Source of the DNA: Candidatus Peregrinibacteria bacterium
Lineage (GTDB): Bacteria; Patescibacteriota; Gracilibacteria; UBA1369; UBA12463
Assembly (NCBI GenBank): GCA_016215735.1
Contig: JACRIA010000049.1
Location: 1 to 28,509, forward strand
Reading direction: 5' to 3'
Length of the DNA: 28,509 bases
Shown: positions 20,653-27,525 of the stretch, one piece after another
Layout of the letters: every line of letters starts with the position of its first letter
Numbering within the stretch: the stretch's first letter is position 1
Program-made: the position numbers and the translations under genes
Notes under the pieces: model-generated
The model's database searches: none
What the model was told of the DNA's origin: nothing
What the model saw: only the letters and a program-made list of their open reading frames with translations

Positions 20653-23647
20653 ATTTCTTAAAAAAAGCATAGAAGGCAGTTTAACACCAGAAGAACAGGA
20701 GCAGTATTTGATATCAAAAAAATCACTTTGCGCTGAAGAATTGCGTGATACTGTGCGATTTCTCCAAAAACATTCAACAAGCAAGCTGAATTTCGCATAC
20801 GCGATAGATGTTTGTGGAACTGGCGGCTCTGGTTTAAATCGAATCAATACGTCCACGATTTCCGCTTTTATATTAGCCGCGCTCAACGTAAAAGTCGCAA
20901 AACACGGGAATAGAGCGGCGAGCGGCAGATTCGGCAGTTTCGATTTATTGGCTTCTCTCGGCATTAAATTCGAAAATCCGGAGCTTATGTTTAAAATGGA
21001 AAATCTATGTTTTTTGTTTGCGCCGGCGTTTCATCCAGTTATAAGACATTTTGCGGAAGTGCGTAAAAAAATCAACAAACCAACATTTTTCAATTTACTC
21101 GGGCCCTTATTGAATCCAGCCAATGTGAAACGCCAAATTATAGGCACACCCTTTAAAGATAAAATGGAACTTATCGCAGAAACATGCCGATATTTAGGCT
21201 GCGAACATGTTTTTGTTGTTTCAGGAGAAGATGTTTTGGACGAAGTCACCCTTACAGGAAAAACATATGTTGTAGAGCTAAACAAAGGCAAAATAAAAAA
21301 ATACACAATTTCACCCGAAGATTTTGGCATAAAGCCTTGTGTATTCAAGGAAATCGAAGGCAACGATCAAAGCTTCAATACACAGATAGCTTTGGATATC
21401 TTAAAAGGAAAATGTAAAAGCAGACACATGGATTTAGTTCTAATAAATACGGCATTGACGCTTAAACTCGCAGGCAAAACCAATAATTTAAAAAATGGCT
21501 ATAAAATGGCAAAAAACGCTGTTTTATCAGGCTTGGCTTTTCGAAAATTCCAGCAGATCAAAAATTTATCAAACAAATCAAAATTTCTGCAGGATCTTCT
21601 TCTGGACAAAATTAAAGAAGTTGAATTGAAAAAACAAAAACTCCCCTTGGATAAATTAAAAAAAGACATCAGGCCAAACGAAAGAGACTTTATTTCTGCC
21701 ATTAAAAAGCCAAAAATTTCCCTTATCGCGGAAATAAAAAGAAAATCGCCTTTAGATAACGAAATCGCAAAAAAGAGCTTTTCACCAGCAAAAATAGCAA
21801 AAACATACGAGAAATTAGGAGTAGCCGCGATCTCTGTTTTATGCGCAAAAAAACATTTTAGCGGCCGCGTAGAACATTTGATACAAGCCTATAAAGCTAC
21901 AAAATATACACCGCTTCTATGCAAAAACTTTATTGTTGATGAGTACCAGATTTATGAAGCGAGAAAATACGGCGCCTCAGCAGTTCTTCTTATTGCCGCG
22001 ATATTAAATTCAGAAGAATTAACCAAATTTTTGAAAATATCGCATTCTCTAAAAATGTCCTGTGTATGCGAAATTCGCACTACGGACGAATTGATTATGG
22101 TTTTAAATGCAGGCGCGCAAATTATCGGCATCAACAATCGCGACTTGAATACTTTGAAAGTGGACTTGTCTGTTACGAATAAGTTTGCCCCTCTTATTCC
22201 AAAAGATAAAATTGTTATTTCCGAAAGCGGCATTTCTTCAAAAAAAGATATCGATCTTTTGCCTAAAAATATATCCGCTGTTTTAATTGGGAAAGCGCTT
22301 AGAAAAGCCAAAAATCTCGAAGAAAAAATATATGAACTTTTTCCTCATCTGAAACCTGTTAAATCGCTGAAAAAATATGTTTTCAACAAATCCGGCCATT
22401 TTGGCGATTTTGGCGGGAGATATATTCCAGAGCTTCTAATCCCGATAATGGAAGATCTTGAAAAAGCTTTTTATAGATCGATAACTGATAAAAAATTCAT
22501 TTCAGAACTTGATTATTTAAACAAAAACTATACAGGCAGGCCAACTCCTTTATATTACTGCGAAAATCTGACAAAAAAACTTGGCGGCGCAAAAATTTAT
22601 CTTAAAAACGAAGGATTAAATCACACAGGAGCGCATAAAATAAATCATTGCCTTGGCCAGGCATTAATCGCAAAAAAACTAGGTAAAACCAGGATTATCG
22701 CTGAAACAGGCGCAGGCCAGCATGGTCTCGCAACAGCTACGGTAGCGGCCAAATTCGGCCTCAAGTGCAGGATTTATATGGGCGCGAAAGATTATAAACG
22801 CCAGAAGTCAAATGTGTTTTTTATGAAACGTTTAGGCGCTGAAGTCATACAAGTTAAAACAGGCGGTCAAATTTTGCGCGATGCCATAAATGAGGCGCTT
22901 AGAGATTTAATATCAAATCCGATAGATACGCATTATTTGCTTGGCACGGTTTGCGGGCCGCATCCATATCCTGTCATGAACGCTTTTTTTCAAAGCATTA
23001 TTGGCAGGGAGGTTAAAAAGCAAATTTTGGAAACCGAGGGTAAATTGCCTGATTATCTCGTTGCCTGCATAGGCGGCGGGAGCAATGCCATCGGACTTTT
23101 CCACGAATTTCTAGATAATAAAGAAATTGAAATGATCGGAGTCGAAGCAGGCGGAAAAGGAATAATAGAAAATGATAAAAAATGTGAACACGCGGCTCGT
23201 TTTGAAACAGGCAGGCCCGGAGTTTGCGAAGGTTTCAAGTCTTACTTTTTGCAGGATAAATACGGCCAGATCAAAGAGACAAGCAGTATTTCAGCCGGCT
23301 TGGATTATTCCGGCATCGGCCCGCAAATAGCTTATTTAAAAGAAATTGGGCGTATCAAAACATCATATGCTTTGGACAAAGAAGTTTTATCTGCGTACGA
23401 AATGCTTGCGAAAGAAGAGGGTATTTTTGCTGCGCTCGAATCAGCCCACGCAGTTGCGGAAGTTATAAAGCTGGCGCCCAAATTATCTAAAGATAAAATT
23501 ATTGTTTTTAATTGCTCCGGCCGCGGAGACAAAGATTTATCAATAGTTCACGCCGTTCGCCGCACACGCCGTTCAGCGAAGCTGAACACAGGCGCTATAA
23601 ACAAGCTGTTGCGAAGCAACACCACCAGGCGAACACAGGCGTTATAA
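20639..23647 (+). CDS. trpDCB: TrpD-TrpC-TrpB trifunctional fusion
   Basis: One 1002-residue frame joins three enzymes. Residues 1-308 are anthranilate phosphoribosyltransferase: CGTGGSG at 59-65, KHGNRAASGRFGSFDLLASLG, and FNLLGPLLNP. Residues 310-570 are indole-3-glycerol phosphate synthase: AEIKRKSP (K367), CKNFIVDE (K429), CEIRTTDE (E478), INNRDL and VISESGI (E529). Residues 577-1002 are tryptophan synthase beta: FGGRYIPELL, the PLP Lys in HTGAHKINH (K667), ETGAGQHG and GGGSNAIG. No TrpF domain lies between TrpC and TrpB, although TrpF acts between TrpD and TrpC. TrpB normally ends near SGRGDKDL; residues from 971 on are encoded by a nested palindromic element. The start overlaps trpG. 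Confidence 0.95.
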   Translation: METIEFLKKSIEGSLTPEEQEQYLISKKSLCAEELRDTVRFLQKHSTSKLNFAYAIDVCGTGGSGLNRINTSTISAFILAALNVKVAKHGNRAASGRFGSFDLLASLGIKFENPELMFKMENLCFLFAPAFHPVIRHFAEVRKKINKPTFFNLLGPLLNPANVKRQIIGTPFKDKMELIAETCRYLGCEHVFVVSGEDVLDEVTLTGKTYVVELNKGKIKKYTISPEDFGIKPCVFKEIEGNDQSFNTQIALDILKGKCKSRHMDLVLINTALTLKLAGKTNNLKNGYKMAKNAVLSGLAFRKFQQIKNLSNKSKFLQDLLLDKIKEVELKKQKLPLDKLKKDIRPNERDFISAIKKPKISLIAEIKRKSPLDNEIAKKSFSPAKIAKTYEKLGVAAISVLCAKKHFSGRVEHLIQAYKATKYTPLLCKNFIVDEYQIYEARKYGASAVLLIAAILNSEELTKFLKISHSLKMSCVCEIRTTDELIMVLNAGAQIIGINNRDLNTLKVDLSVTNKFAPLIPKDKIVISESGISSKKDIDLLPKNISAVLIGKALRKAKNLEEKIYELFPHLKPVKSLKKYVFNKSGHFGDFGGRYIPELLIPIMEDLEKAFYRSITDKKFISELDYLNKNYTGRPTPLYYCENLTKKLGGAKIYLKNEGLNHTGAHKINHCLGQALIAKKLGKTRIIAETGAGQHGLATATVAAKFGLKCRIYMGAKDYKRQKSNVFFMKRLGAEVIQVKTGGQILRDAINEALRDLISNPIDTHYLLGTVCGPHPYPVMNAFFQSIIGREVKKQILETEGKLPDYLVACIGGGSNAIGLFHEFLDNKEIEMIGVEAGGKGIIENDKKCEHAARFETGRPGVCEGFKSYFLQDKYGQIKETSSISAGLDYSGIGPQIAYLKEIGRIKTSYALDKEVLSAYEMLAKEEGIFAALESAHAVAEVIKLAPKLSKDKIIVFNCSGRGDKDLSIVHAVRRTRRSAKLNTGAINKLLRSNTTRRTQAL

Positions 23648-23666
23648 ATAACGCTGCGGAAGCAGC
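23549..23666 (+). repeat. Palindromic element, copy B (nested, plus partial second unit)
   Basis: Outer unit: CACGCCGTTCGCC at 23549-23561 pairing with GGCGAACACAGGCG at 23628-23641, then TTATAAATAA and a hairpin GCTGC-GGAA-CAGC-type to 23666. Inside its loop is a full second unit beginning at 23565: CGCCGTTCAGC-gaa-GCTGAAC, ACA bulge, GGCG, CTATAAACAA, then GTTGC-GAA-GCAAC. The protein-coding end of trpB and its TAA (23645-23647) lie within it. Copy C repeats the same nesting. Confidence 0.8.
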
Positions 23667-23684
23667 TCCATAACAAAGAATTCA

Positions 23685-24440
23685 ATGCCTAAAACAATTT
23701 TAATGACACATATCATTGCAGGCTATCCGAACATAGAGGAAAGCAGGAAAATAGCTCTTGCAATGGCCGCATCAGGAGCGTCGTATATAGAAATACAAAT
23801 TCCTTTTTCCGATCCGATAGCTGACGGAAAAACCATTCTTGAGGCTAACGTAAAAGCGCTTCAAAACAATATTACGCCGGATGATTGTTTTAATTTGATG
23901 CGTAACCTCAAAAAACAAATCAAAATCCCGCTTCTTTTTATGACATATTTCAATATTCCGTTCAATTACGGTCTGGAAAAATTCTGCGAAAAAGCATACA
24001 AGGCAGGATGCTATGGACTGATAATTCCCGATATGCCGATAGACGAAGAAAATAACGAACACTACTTGGAACTTTGTAAAAAATATGATTTAAAAGCTAT
24101 TCAAGTGATTTCTTCGATAACTCCGGTAAGGCGTCTTAAAAAATTGGCAAAAGTCGCAGAAGGTTTTGTCTATTGCGTTTCAAGATTTGGCACAACAGGA
24201 GAAGCCGCTCGGTTCAACAAAAACCCAGCCGCTTATCTGAATAAAGTCCGAAAATACATCAAAATACCAATCGCACTCGGGTTTGGGATATCCGATAAAA
24301 GGCAGGTCGAAGCTGCCAAAAAATCTGCGGATATTATCGTAATCGGAAGTAAAATTCTAAATATTCACAACCGGTTTAAAAACCGCGAAAGCATCCCAAA
24401 AATAAAAAAGTTTTTACGCGGCATTATACGAAAAGCTTGA
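23685..24440 (+). CDS. trpA: Tryptophan synthase alpha subunit
   Basis: TrpA cleaves indole-3-glycerol phosphate and channels indole to TrpB. The TIM-barrel motifs are clear: YIEIQIPFSDPIADGK holds catalytic E36 and D47, with the same 11-residue spacing as E49/D60 of E. coli. GLIIPDMPIDE, YCVSRFGTTGEA and ALGFGISDKRQVE follow. The 251-residue length is slightly short but complete. The 37-bp gap to trpB contains the end of the palindromic element. The -35 box of the aromatic operon promoter overlaps its stop codon. Confidence 0.95.
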   Translation: MPKTILMTHIIAGYPNIEESRKIALAMAASGASYIEIQIPFSDPIADGKTILEANVKALQNNITPDDCFNLMRNLKKQIKIPLLFMTYFNIPFNYGLEKFCEKAYKAGCYGLIIPDMPIDEENNEHYLELCKKYDLKAIQVISSITPVRRLKKLAKVAEGFVYCVSRFGTTGEAARFNKNPAAYLNKVRKYIKIPIALGFGISDKRQVEAAKKSADIIVIGSKILNIHNRFKNRESIPKIKKFLRGIIRKA

Positions 24441-24466
24441 CAATGTCGAGTTTATCATGATATAGT
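24437..24466 (+). promoter_or_regulatory. Promoter of the aromatic amino-acid operon
   Basis: Perfect TTGACA at 24437-24442, covering the trpA stop, and TATAGT at 24461-24466 are 18 bp apart. Transcription should start near 24473, about 10 nt before the first leader peptide. No trp operator-like sequence is seen here. Confidence 0.75.
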
Positions 24467-24483
24467 CAAATAAACTGCAAATT

Positions 24484-24540
24484 ATGAAAAATTTCCTTCC
24501 TACATTCTGGTCCTATTACTTTAATCGCTCACGCGGGTAG
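24484..24540 (+). CDS. First aromatic leader peptide
   Basis: The 18-residue frame MKNFLPTFWSYYFNRSRG ends in TAG at 24538-24540. Six of its residues between positions 4 and 13 are aromatic (F, F, W, Y, Y, F). The end of the frame (GCGGGTAGG at 24533-24541) is the antiterminator strand, as in trpL. Its role would be to sense charged tRNA-Phe, -Tyr and -Trp. Confidence 0.88.
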   Translation: MKNFLPTFWSYYFNRSRG

Positions 24541-24607
24541 GGAATTTATAAACTAAGTTTATAACTAAAAACAATCCTAGCCCGCAAAAAGCGGGATTTT
24601 TATTATT
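24533..24607 (+). promoter_or_regulatory. First aromatic attenuator
   Basis: Terminator: CCCGC (24581-24585), AAAAA loop, GCGGG (24591-24595), then ATTTTT. Antiterminator: GCGGGTAGG (24533-24541) pairs with CCTAGCCCGC (24576-24585) with one bulged base. Between the two strands TTATAAACT (24546-24554) and AGTTTATAA (24556-24564) form a perfect inverted repeat around one base that would nest inside the antiterminator. The two structures are mutually exclusive. Confidence 0.85.
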
Positions 24608-24621
24608 TATACTCAAAAAAT

Positions 24622-24732
24622 ATGTCGACAAAATCATCATTACAACAGGTTCCAATCAAAAACTTTAATATAAATTATTGGTTTTACTATTACTATTTTT
24701 ACCGCTCTTGGCGGCAAGGAAGTCGTATGTAA
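24622..24732 (+). CDS. Second aromatic leader peptide
   Basis: The 36-residue frame has nine aromatic residues in a row at positions 19-27 (YWFYYYYFY), plus F15 and W30, and ends in TAA at 24730-24732. Five of the nine are Tyr. It starts at ATG 24622 without a Shine-Dalgarno sequence, like the other genes. The codon run lies immediately before the antiterminator strand at 24706-24714. Such a run has no likely structural purpose, which supports a translated sensor. Confidence 0.9.
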   Translation: MSTKSSLQQVPIKNFNINYWFYYYYFYRSWRQGSRM

Positions 24733-24785
24733 AATTTTATAAAATCGACTCAGCCTTTAGCCCGCCAAGATCCGGCGGGTTTTTT
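24706..24785 (+). promoter_or_regulatory. Second aromatic attenuator
   Basis: Terminator: CCCGCC (24761-24766), loop, GGCGGG (24774-24779), then six T. Antiterminator: TCTTGGCGG (24706-24714) and CCGCCAAGA (24762-24770) are perfectly complementary over 9 bp and exclude the terminator. AGTCG (24721-24725) / CGACT (24746-24750), closing ATTTTATAAAAT (24734-24745), would nest inside. The DAHP synthase gene begins 28 bp after the T-run. Both attenuators must be read through to express the operon from the promoter at 24437. Confidence 0.88.
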
Positions 24786-24812
24786 ATTATTTAACTTTTT
24801 AATCTCAATAAC

Positions 24813-25592
24813 ATGTCTAAAAGATCAATATCAAAAATCATCATCGCAGGTCCTTGCGCAGCCGAATCGCAAGAACAAATTGAATCGACCGCGGATAAAA
24901 TAAGCGCGCTGGGCAATATAATAATGCGTGCAAGCATATTTAAACCAAGAACTCGTCCGGGATTCGAAGGTTTGGGCGAGAAAGGCATCAAACTGCTTAT
25001 AAAAGCCGCAGAAAAGGGTATAGCTGTTGCAACAGAAGTTATGCTTCCAGAGCATGTGAATATGATTTTGGAGAAAATCGCGGATTTGCCTGAAAAACCG
25101 GAGCTTATACTTTGGATAGGCTCAAGGAACCAATGCCATATCAGCCAAAGGGAAATAGCAAAAATCATTCACGAAAAAGCTCCCAAGTCTACGAAATTAA
25201 TGATTAAAAATCAGCCGTGGAAAGATGAGGCGCATTGGATTGGAATAGTGGAACATGTGCTAAGTTCAGGTTTGGCGCCGGAAAGAATTATCCTGTGCCA
25301 CCGCGGGTTCTGTCCGGATTCAAACCCAAACCCAAATATGTTCAGGAATCTGCCCGATTACACAATGGCGATGCGAATCAAGGCGGCGACAAAACTGCCG
25401 ATGATTATCGATCCGTCGCACATAGGCGGTTCAATCAAAAACGTGTTTTGCATTATTGAAGAAGCAAACAAATTTAATTTTGACGGAATGATGGTCGAGG
25501 TTCATCCTGACCCGAAAAATGCAGAGACCGACGCAAAACAACAGTTGAATTTTGATGAATTCGAAGATTTACTTGCGATAATTAACAGTTAA
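24813..25592 (+). CDS. 3-deoxy-D-arabino-heptulosonate 7-phosphate synthase, type I beta
   Basis: DAHP synthase condenses phosphoenolpyruvate and erythrose-4-phosphate, the first step of the shikimate pathway. The 259-residue TIM barrel has IAGPCAAESQEQI (metal Cys C15), IFKPRTRPGFEGLGEKG, LCHRGF, and DPSHIGG (H203) followed by VEVHPDP (E229). The sequence resembles the short type I beta enzymes, including those fused to chorismate mutase in other bacteria, rather than the longer AroF/G/H class. No regulatory domain is attached, so direct feedback inhibition is not expected from the sequence, consistent with control by the two attenuators. KDO-8-phosphate synthase is related but the context favours DAHP. 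Confidence 0.9.
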   Translation: MSKRSISKIIIAGPCAAESQEQIESTADKISALGNIIMRASIFKPRTRPGFEGLGEKGIKLLIKAAEKGIAVATEVMLPEHVNMILEKIADLPEKPELILWIGSRNQCHISQREIAKIIHEKAPKSTKLMIKNQPWKDEAHWIGIVEHVLSSGLAPERIILCHRGFCPDSNPNPNMFRNLPDYTMAMRIKAATKLPMIIDPSHIGGSIKNVFCIIEEANKFNFDGMMVEVHPDPKNAETDAKQQLNFDEFEDLLAIINS

Positions 25593-25595
25593 ATT

Positions 25596-26438
25596 ATGGA
25601 AACAAGAATTATACATCATGGCATTCCTGGCTCATTCAGCCACTCAGCGGCCGTAAAAATTTTCGGCCAAAACAATACTTTTATAAGCGCCGAAAACTTC
25701 AATGATGTTTTTGCGGCCGTAAGTAAAAATAAAGCTGATTTCGGGGTTGTGCCGATTGAAAACTCGCTCGCAGGATCAATTTATGAGAATTATGATTATT
25801 TGTCTAAATGCAATCTTAGAATTGCCGCTGAACATCAATTAAAAATAGAACACCATCTCATTGGTTTGCTGAAACAGAGAATCACGCATATTTTTTCTCA
25901 CCAGAAAGCCTTTGAACAATGCCGGGAATTTCTTAAAAAATTGCCCCATGTTACAACAATGATTTGCTCAGATACTGCTGCCGCAGTAAAACATGTGTCG
26001 GAGCAGAGGAATATTCATTTCGCGGCAATAGCAGGCATGGAAGCCGCAAAATTATACAATCTACTGGTTTTAAAAAAGAATATCGAAGACAATCCTCGTA
26101 ATTTTACTCGTTTTCTTGTTATTTCAAATCATCAAAAATCGGTTAAGAATGCGGATAAATGTTCAATAACCTTTGCATTGAAACATCAGCCCGGAAGCCT
26201 CCACAATGCTCTTAAAATCTTTGCAGAAAACAATCTCAATTTAACAAAAATAGAATCAAGGCCTATACACGGTAAGCCGTTTGAGTATATCTTTTATATT
26301 GATTTCGAATTTAACAGCAAAAGTTTGCCAAAAGTCAGGCGCATTCTTAATGTCTTGAAAAAGCAATCAGAAAGACTTAAAATATTAGGATTTTATAAAA
26401 AACATCACCATGCGTCATCTCAGAAAAATCATCGATAA
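25596..26438 (+). CDS. pheA: Prephenate dehydratase with ACT domain
   Basis: It decarboxylates and dehydrates prephenate to phenylpyruvate for phenylalanine. The 280-residue protein has GIPGSFSHSAA at 9-19, VVPIENSLAGSI at 51-62, SHQKAFEQC at 101-109 and the catalytic NPRNFTRF (T171, R172, F173). Residues 188-265 are an ACT domain with PGSLHNAL at 199-206 and ESRP at 220-223, which bind phenylalanine, so allosteric inhibition by Phe is likely. No chorismate mutase domain is present; that activity is on the next gene. It starts 3 bp after the DAHP synthase stop and overlaps the next gene by 29 bp. Confidence 0.95.
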   Translation: METRIIHHGIPGSFSHSAAVKIFGQNNTFISAENFNDVFAAVSKNKADFGVVPIENSLAGSIYENYDYLSKCNLRIAAEHQLKIEHHLIGLLKQRITHIFSHQKAFEQCREFLKKLPHVTTMICSDTAAAVKHVSEQRNIHFAAIAGMEAAKLYNLLVLKKNIEDNPRNFTRFLVISNHQKSVKNADKCSITFALKHQPGSLHNALKIFAENNLNLTKIESRPIHGKPFEYIFYIDFEFNSKSLPKVRRILNVLKKQSERLKILGFYKKHHHASSQKNHR

Positions 26439-27525
26439 ATTGGATAAACAAATTATCCATCTTATAGAAAAACGCGTTAAAACAACGGAAGAAATCGCTG
26501 AAATCAAAAATCGCATTAATACGCCGTTAACAGACTTAAAAAGAGAGGAAGAAGTGCTCCGAAAAATTCAGAACCTTGCCAAATCTCCGATGGTTAAAGA
26601 AAGCCTGCAAAGCATTTACGGGAGTCTTTTTGAGCTGAGCAAGGTTTTGCGGATATTCATGCGCCAAAAGAGGCTGCCGTTCAATAAAATAGGCATAATC
26701 GGCATGGGGCTCATCGGCGGATCCATCGCGCGCATTCTGAAAGCAAAAAATCCAAAAATTATGATTTCCGCCGTAAAGAGAAAAAGCAAAAACAATTTTT
26801 TAGCCAAAAAAACAGGCATTCTGGACAAAGAATTCGACAATTTCAGCGAGTTAACGGAAAACGCAGATTTAATAATTCTAGCCGCGCCGATAAAAAAAAT
26901 AATACCATTGGCCAAAAAAATCAAAAACAGCTGCGCGCTGAAAAAAGGAAAATTGATTGTTATTGATATATCCAGCGTAAAACGAAAAATCACAGCAGCT
27001 TTCGAAAAAATGACGGATGAAAAAATAGAATTCGTCTCAACGCATCCGATGGCGGGATCGGAAAAAAGCGGATTCAAAGACAGTAAAATATCGCTTTTTA
27101 TAGACAGGCCGTGGATTATTGTCCAGCACGGGAAAAACTCAAAAAGCGCACTTGAAGACATATCAAAACTTATATTATTTCTTGGCGGAAATCTGCGCGC
27201 AATGAGCGCCGCTGAACATGACAAGCTTATCGCAAAAATATCGCATCTACCTTTTATGCTTTCGTGCATGTTGTTTTCGTTTATCCAAAACAGCAAAAAC
27301 GCGTTTGATTTTTCCGGACCCGGCCTGCAATCAATAGTTCGCCTCGCGGCCGGAAATGCTGATATGCACGAACAAATATTTAACAGCAACGGTAAAAATA
27401 TCAAAAAAGAGCTGCGGCTTTTTTCGCAATTTATAAAAAACAAGAAGCTAAACGCAAAAAACAGCTGCAAATTTTTTGACAATATAAAAACAGCATATAT
27501 TAAACGCTATGGATATCTTGATTAA
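26410..27525 (+). CDS. tyrA: Chorismate mutase-prephenate dehydrogenase
   Basis: This bifunctional enzyme makes prephenate from chorismate and oxidises it to 4-hydroxyphenylpyruvate for tyrosine. Residues 1-85 are an AroQ-type chorismate mutase: LRKIIDKLDKQIIHLIEKRV, K33 in EIKNR and the end helix. The dehydrogenase follows: GMGLIGG at 98-104 for NAD, THPMAGSE (H212) and SHLPF at 278-282. It is the T-protein type of fusion known from enterobacteria. Total length is 371. The start lies 29 bp inside pheA, and starting later would cut the first mutase helix, so this overlap is probably real. The product supplies prephenate to pheA as well. Confidence 0.93.
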   Translation: MRHLRKIIDKLDKQIIHLIEKRVKTTEEIAEIKNRINTPLTDLKREEEVLRKIQNLAKSPMVKESLQSIYGSLFELSKVLRIFMRQKRLPFNKIGIIGMGLIGGSIARILKAKNPKIMISAVKRKSKNNFLAKKTGILDKEFDNFSELTENADLIILAAPIKKIIPLAKKIKNSCALKKGKLIVIDISSVKRKITAAFEKMTDEKIEFVSTHPMAGSEKSGFKDSKISLFIDRPWIIVQHGKNSKSALEDISKLILFLGGNLRAMSAAEHDKLIAKISHLPFMLSCMLFSFIQNSKNAFDFSGPGLQSIVRLAAGNADMHEQIFNSNGKNIKKELRLFSQFIKNKKLNAKNSCKFFDNIKTAYIKRYGYLD

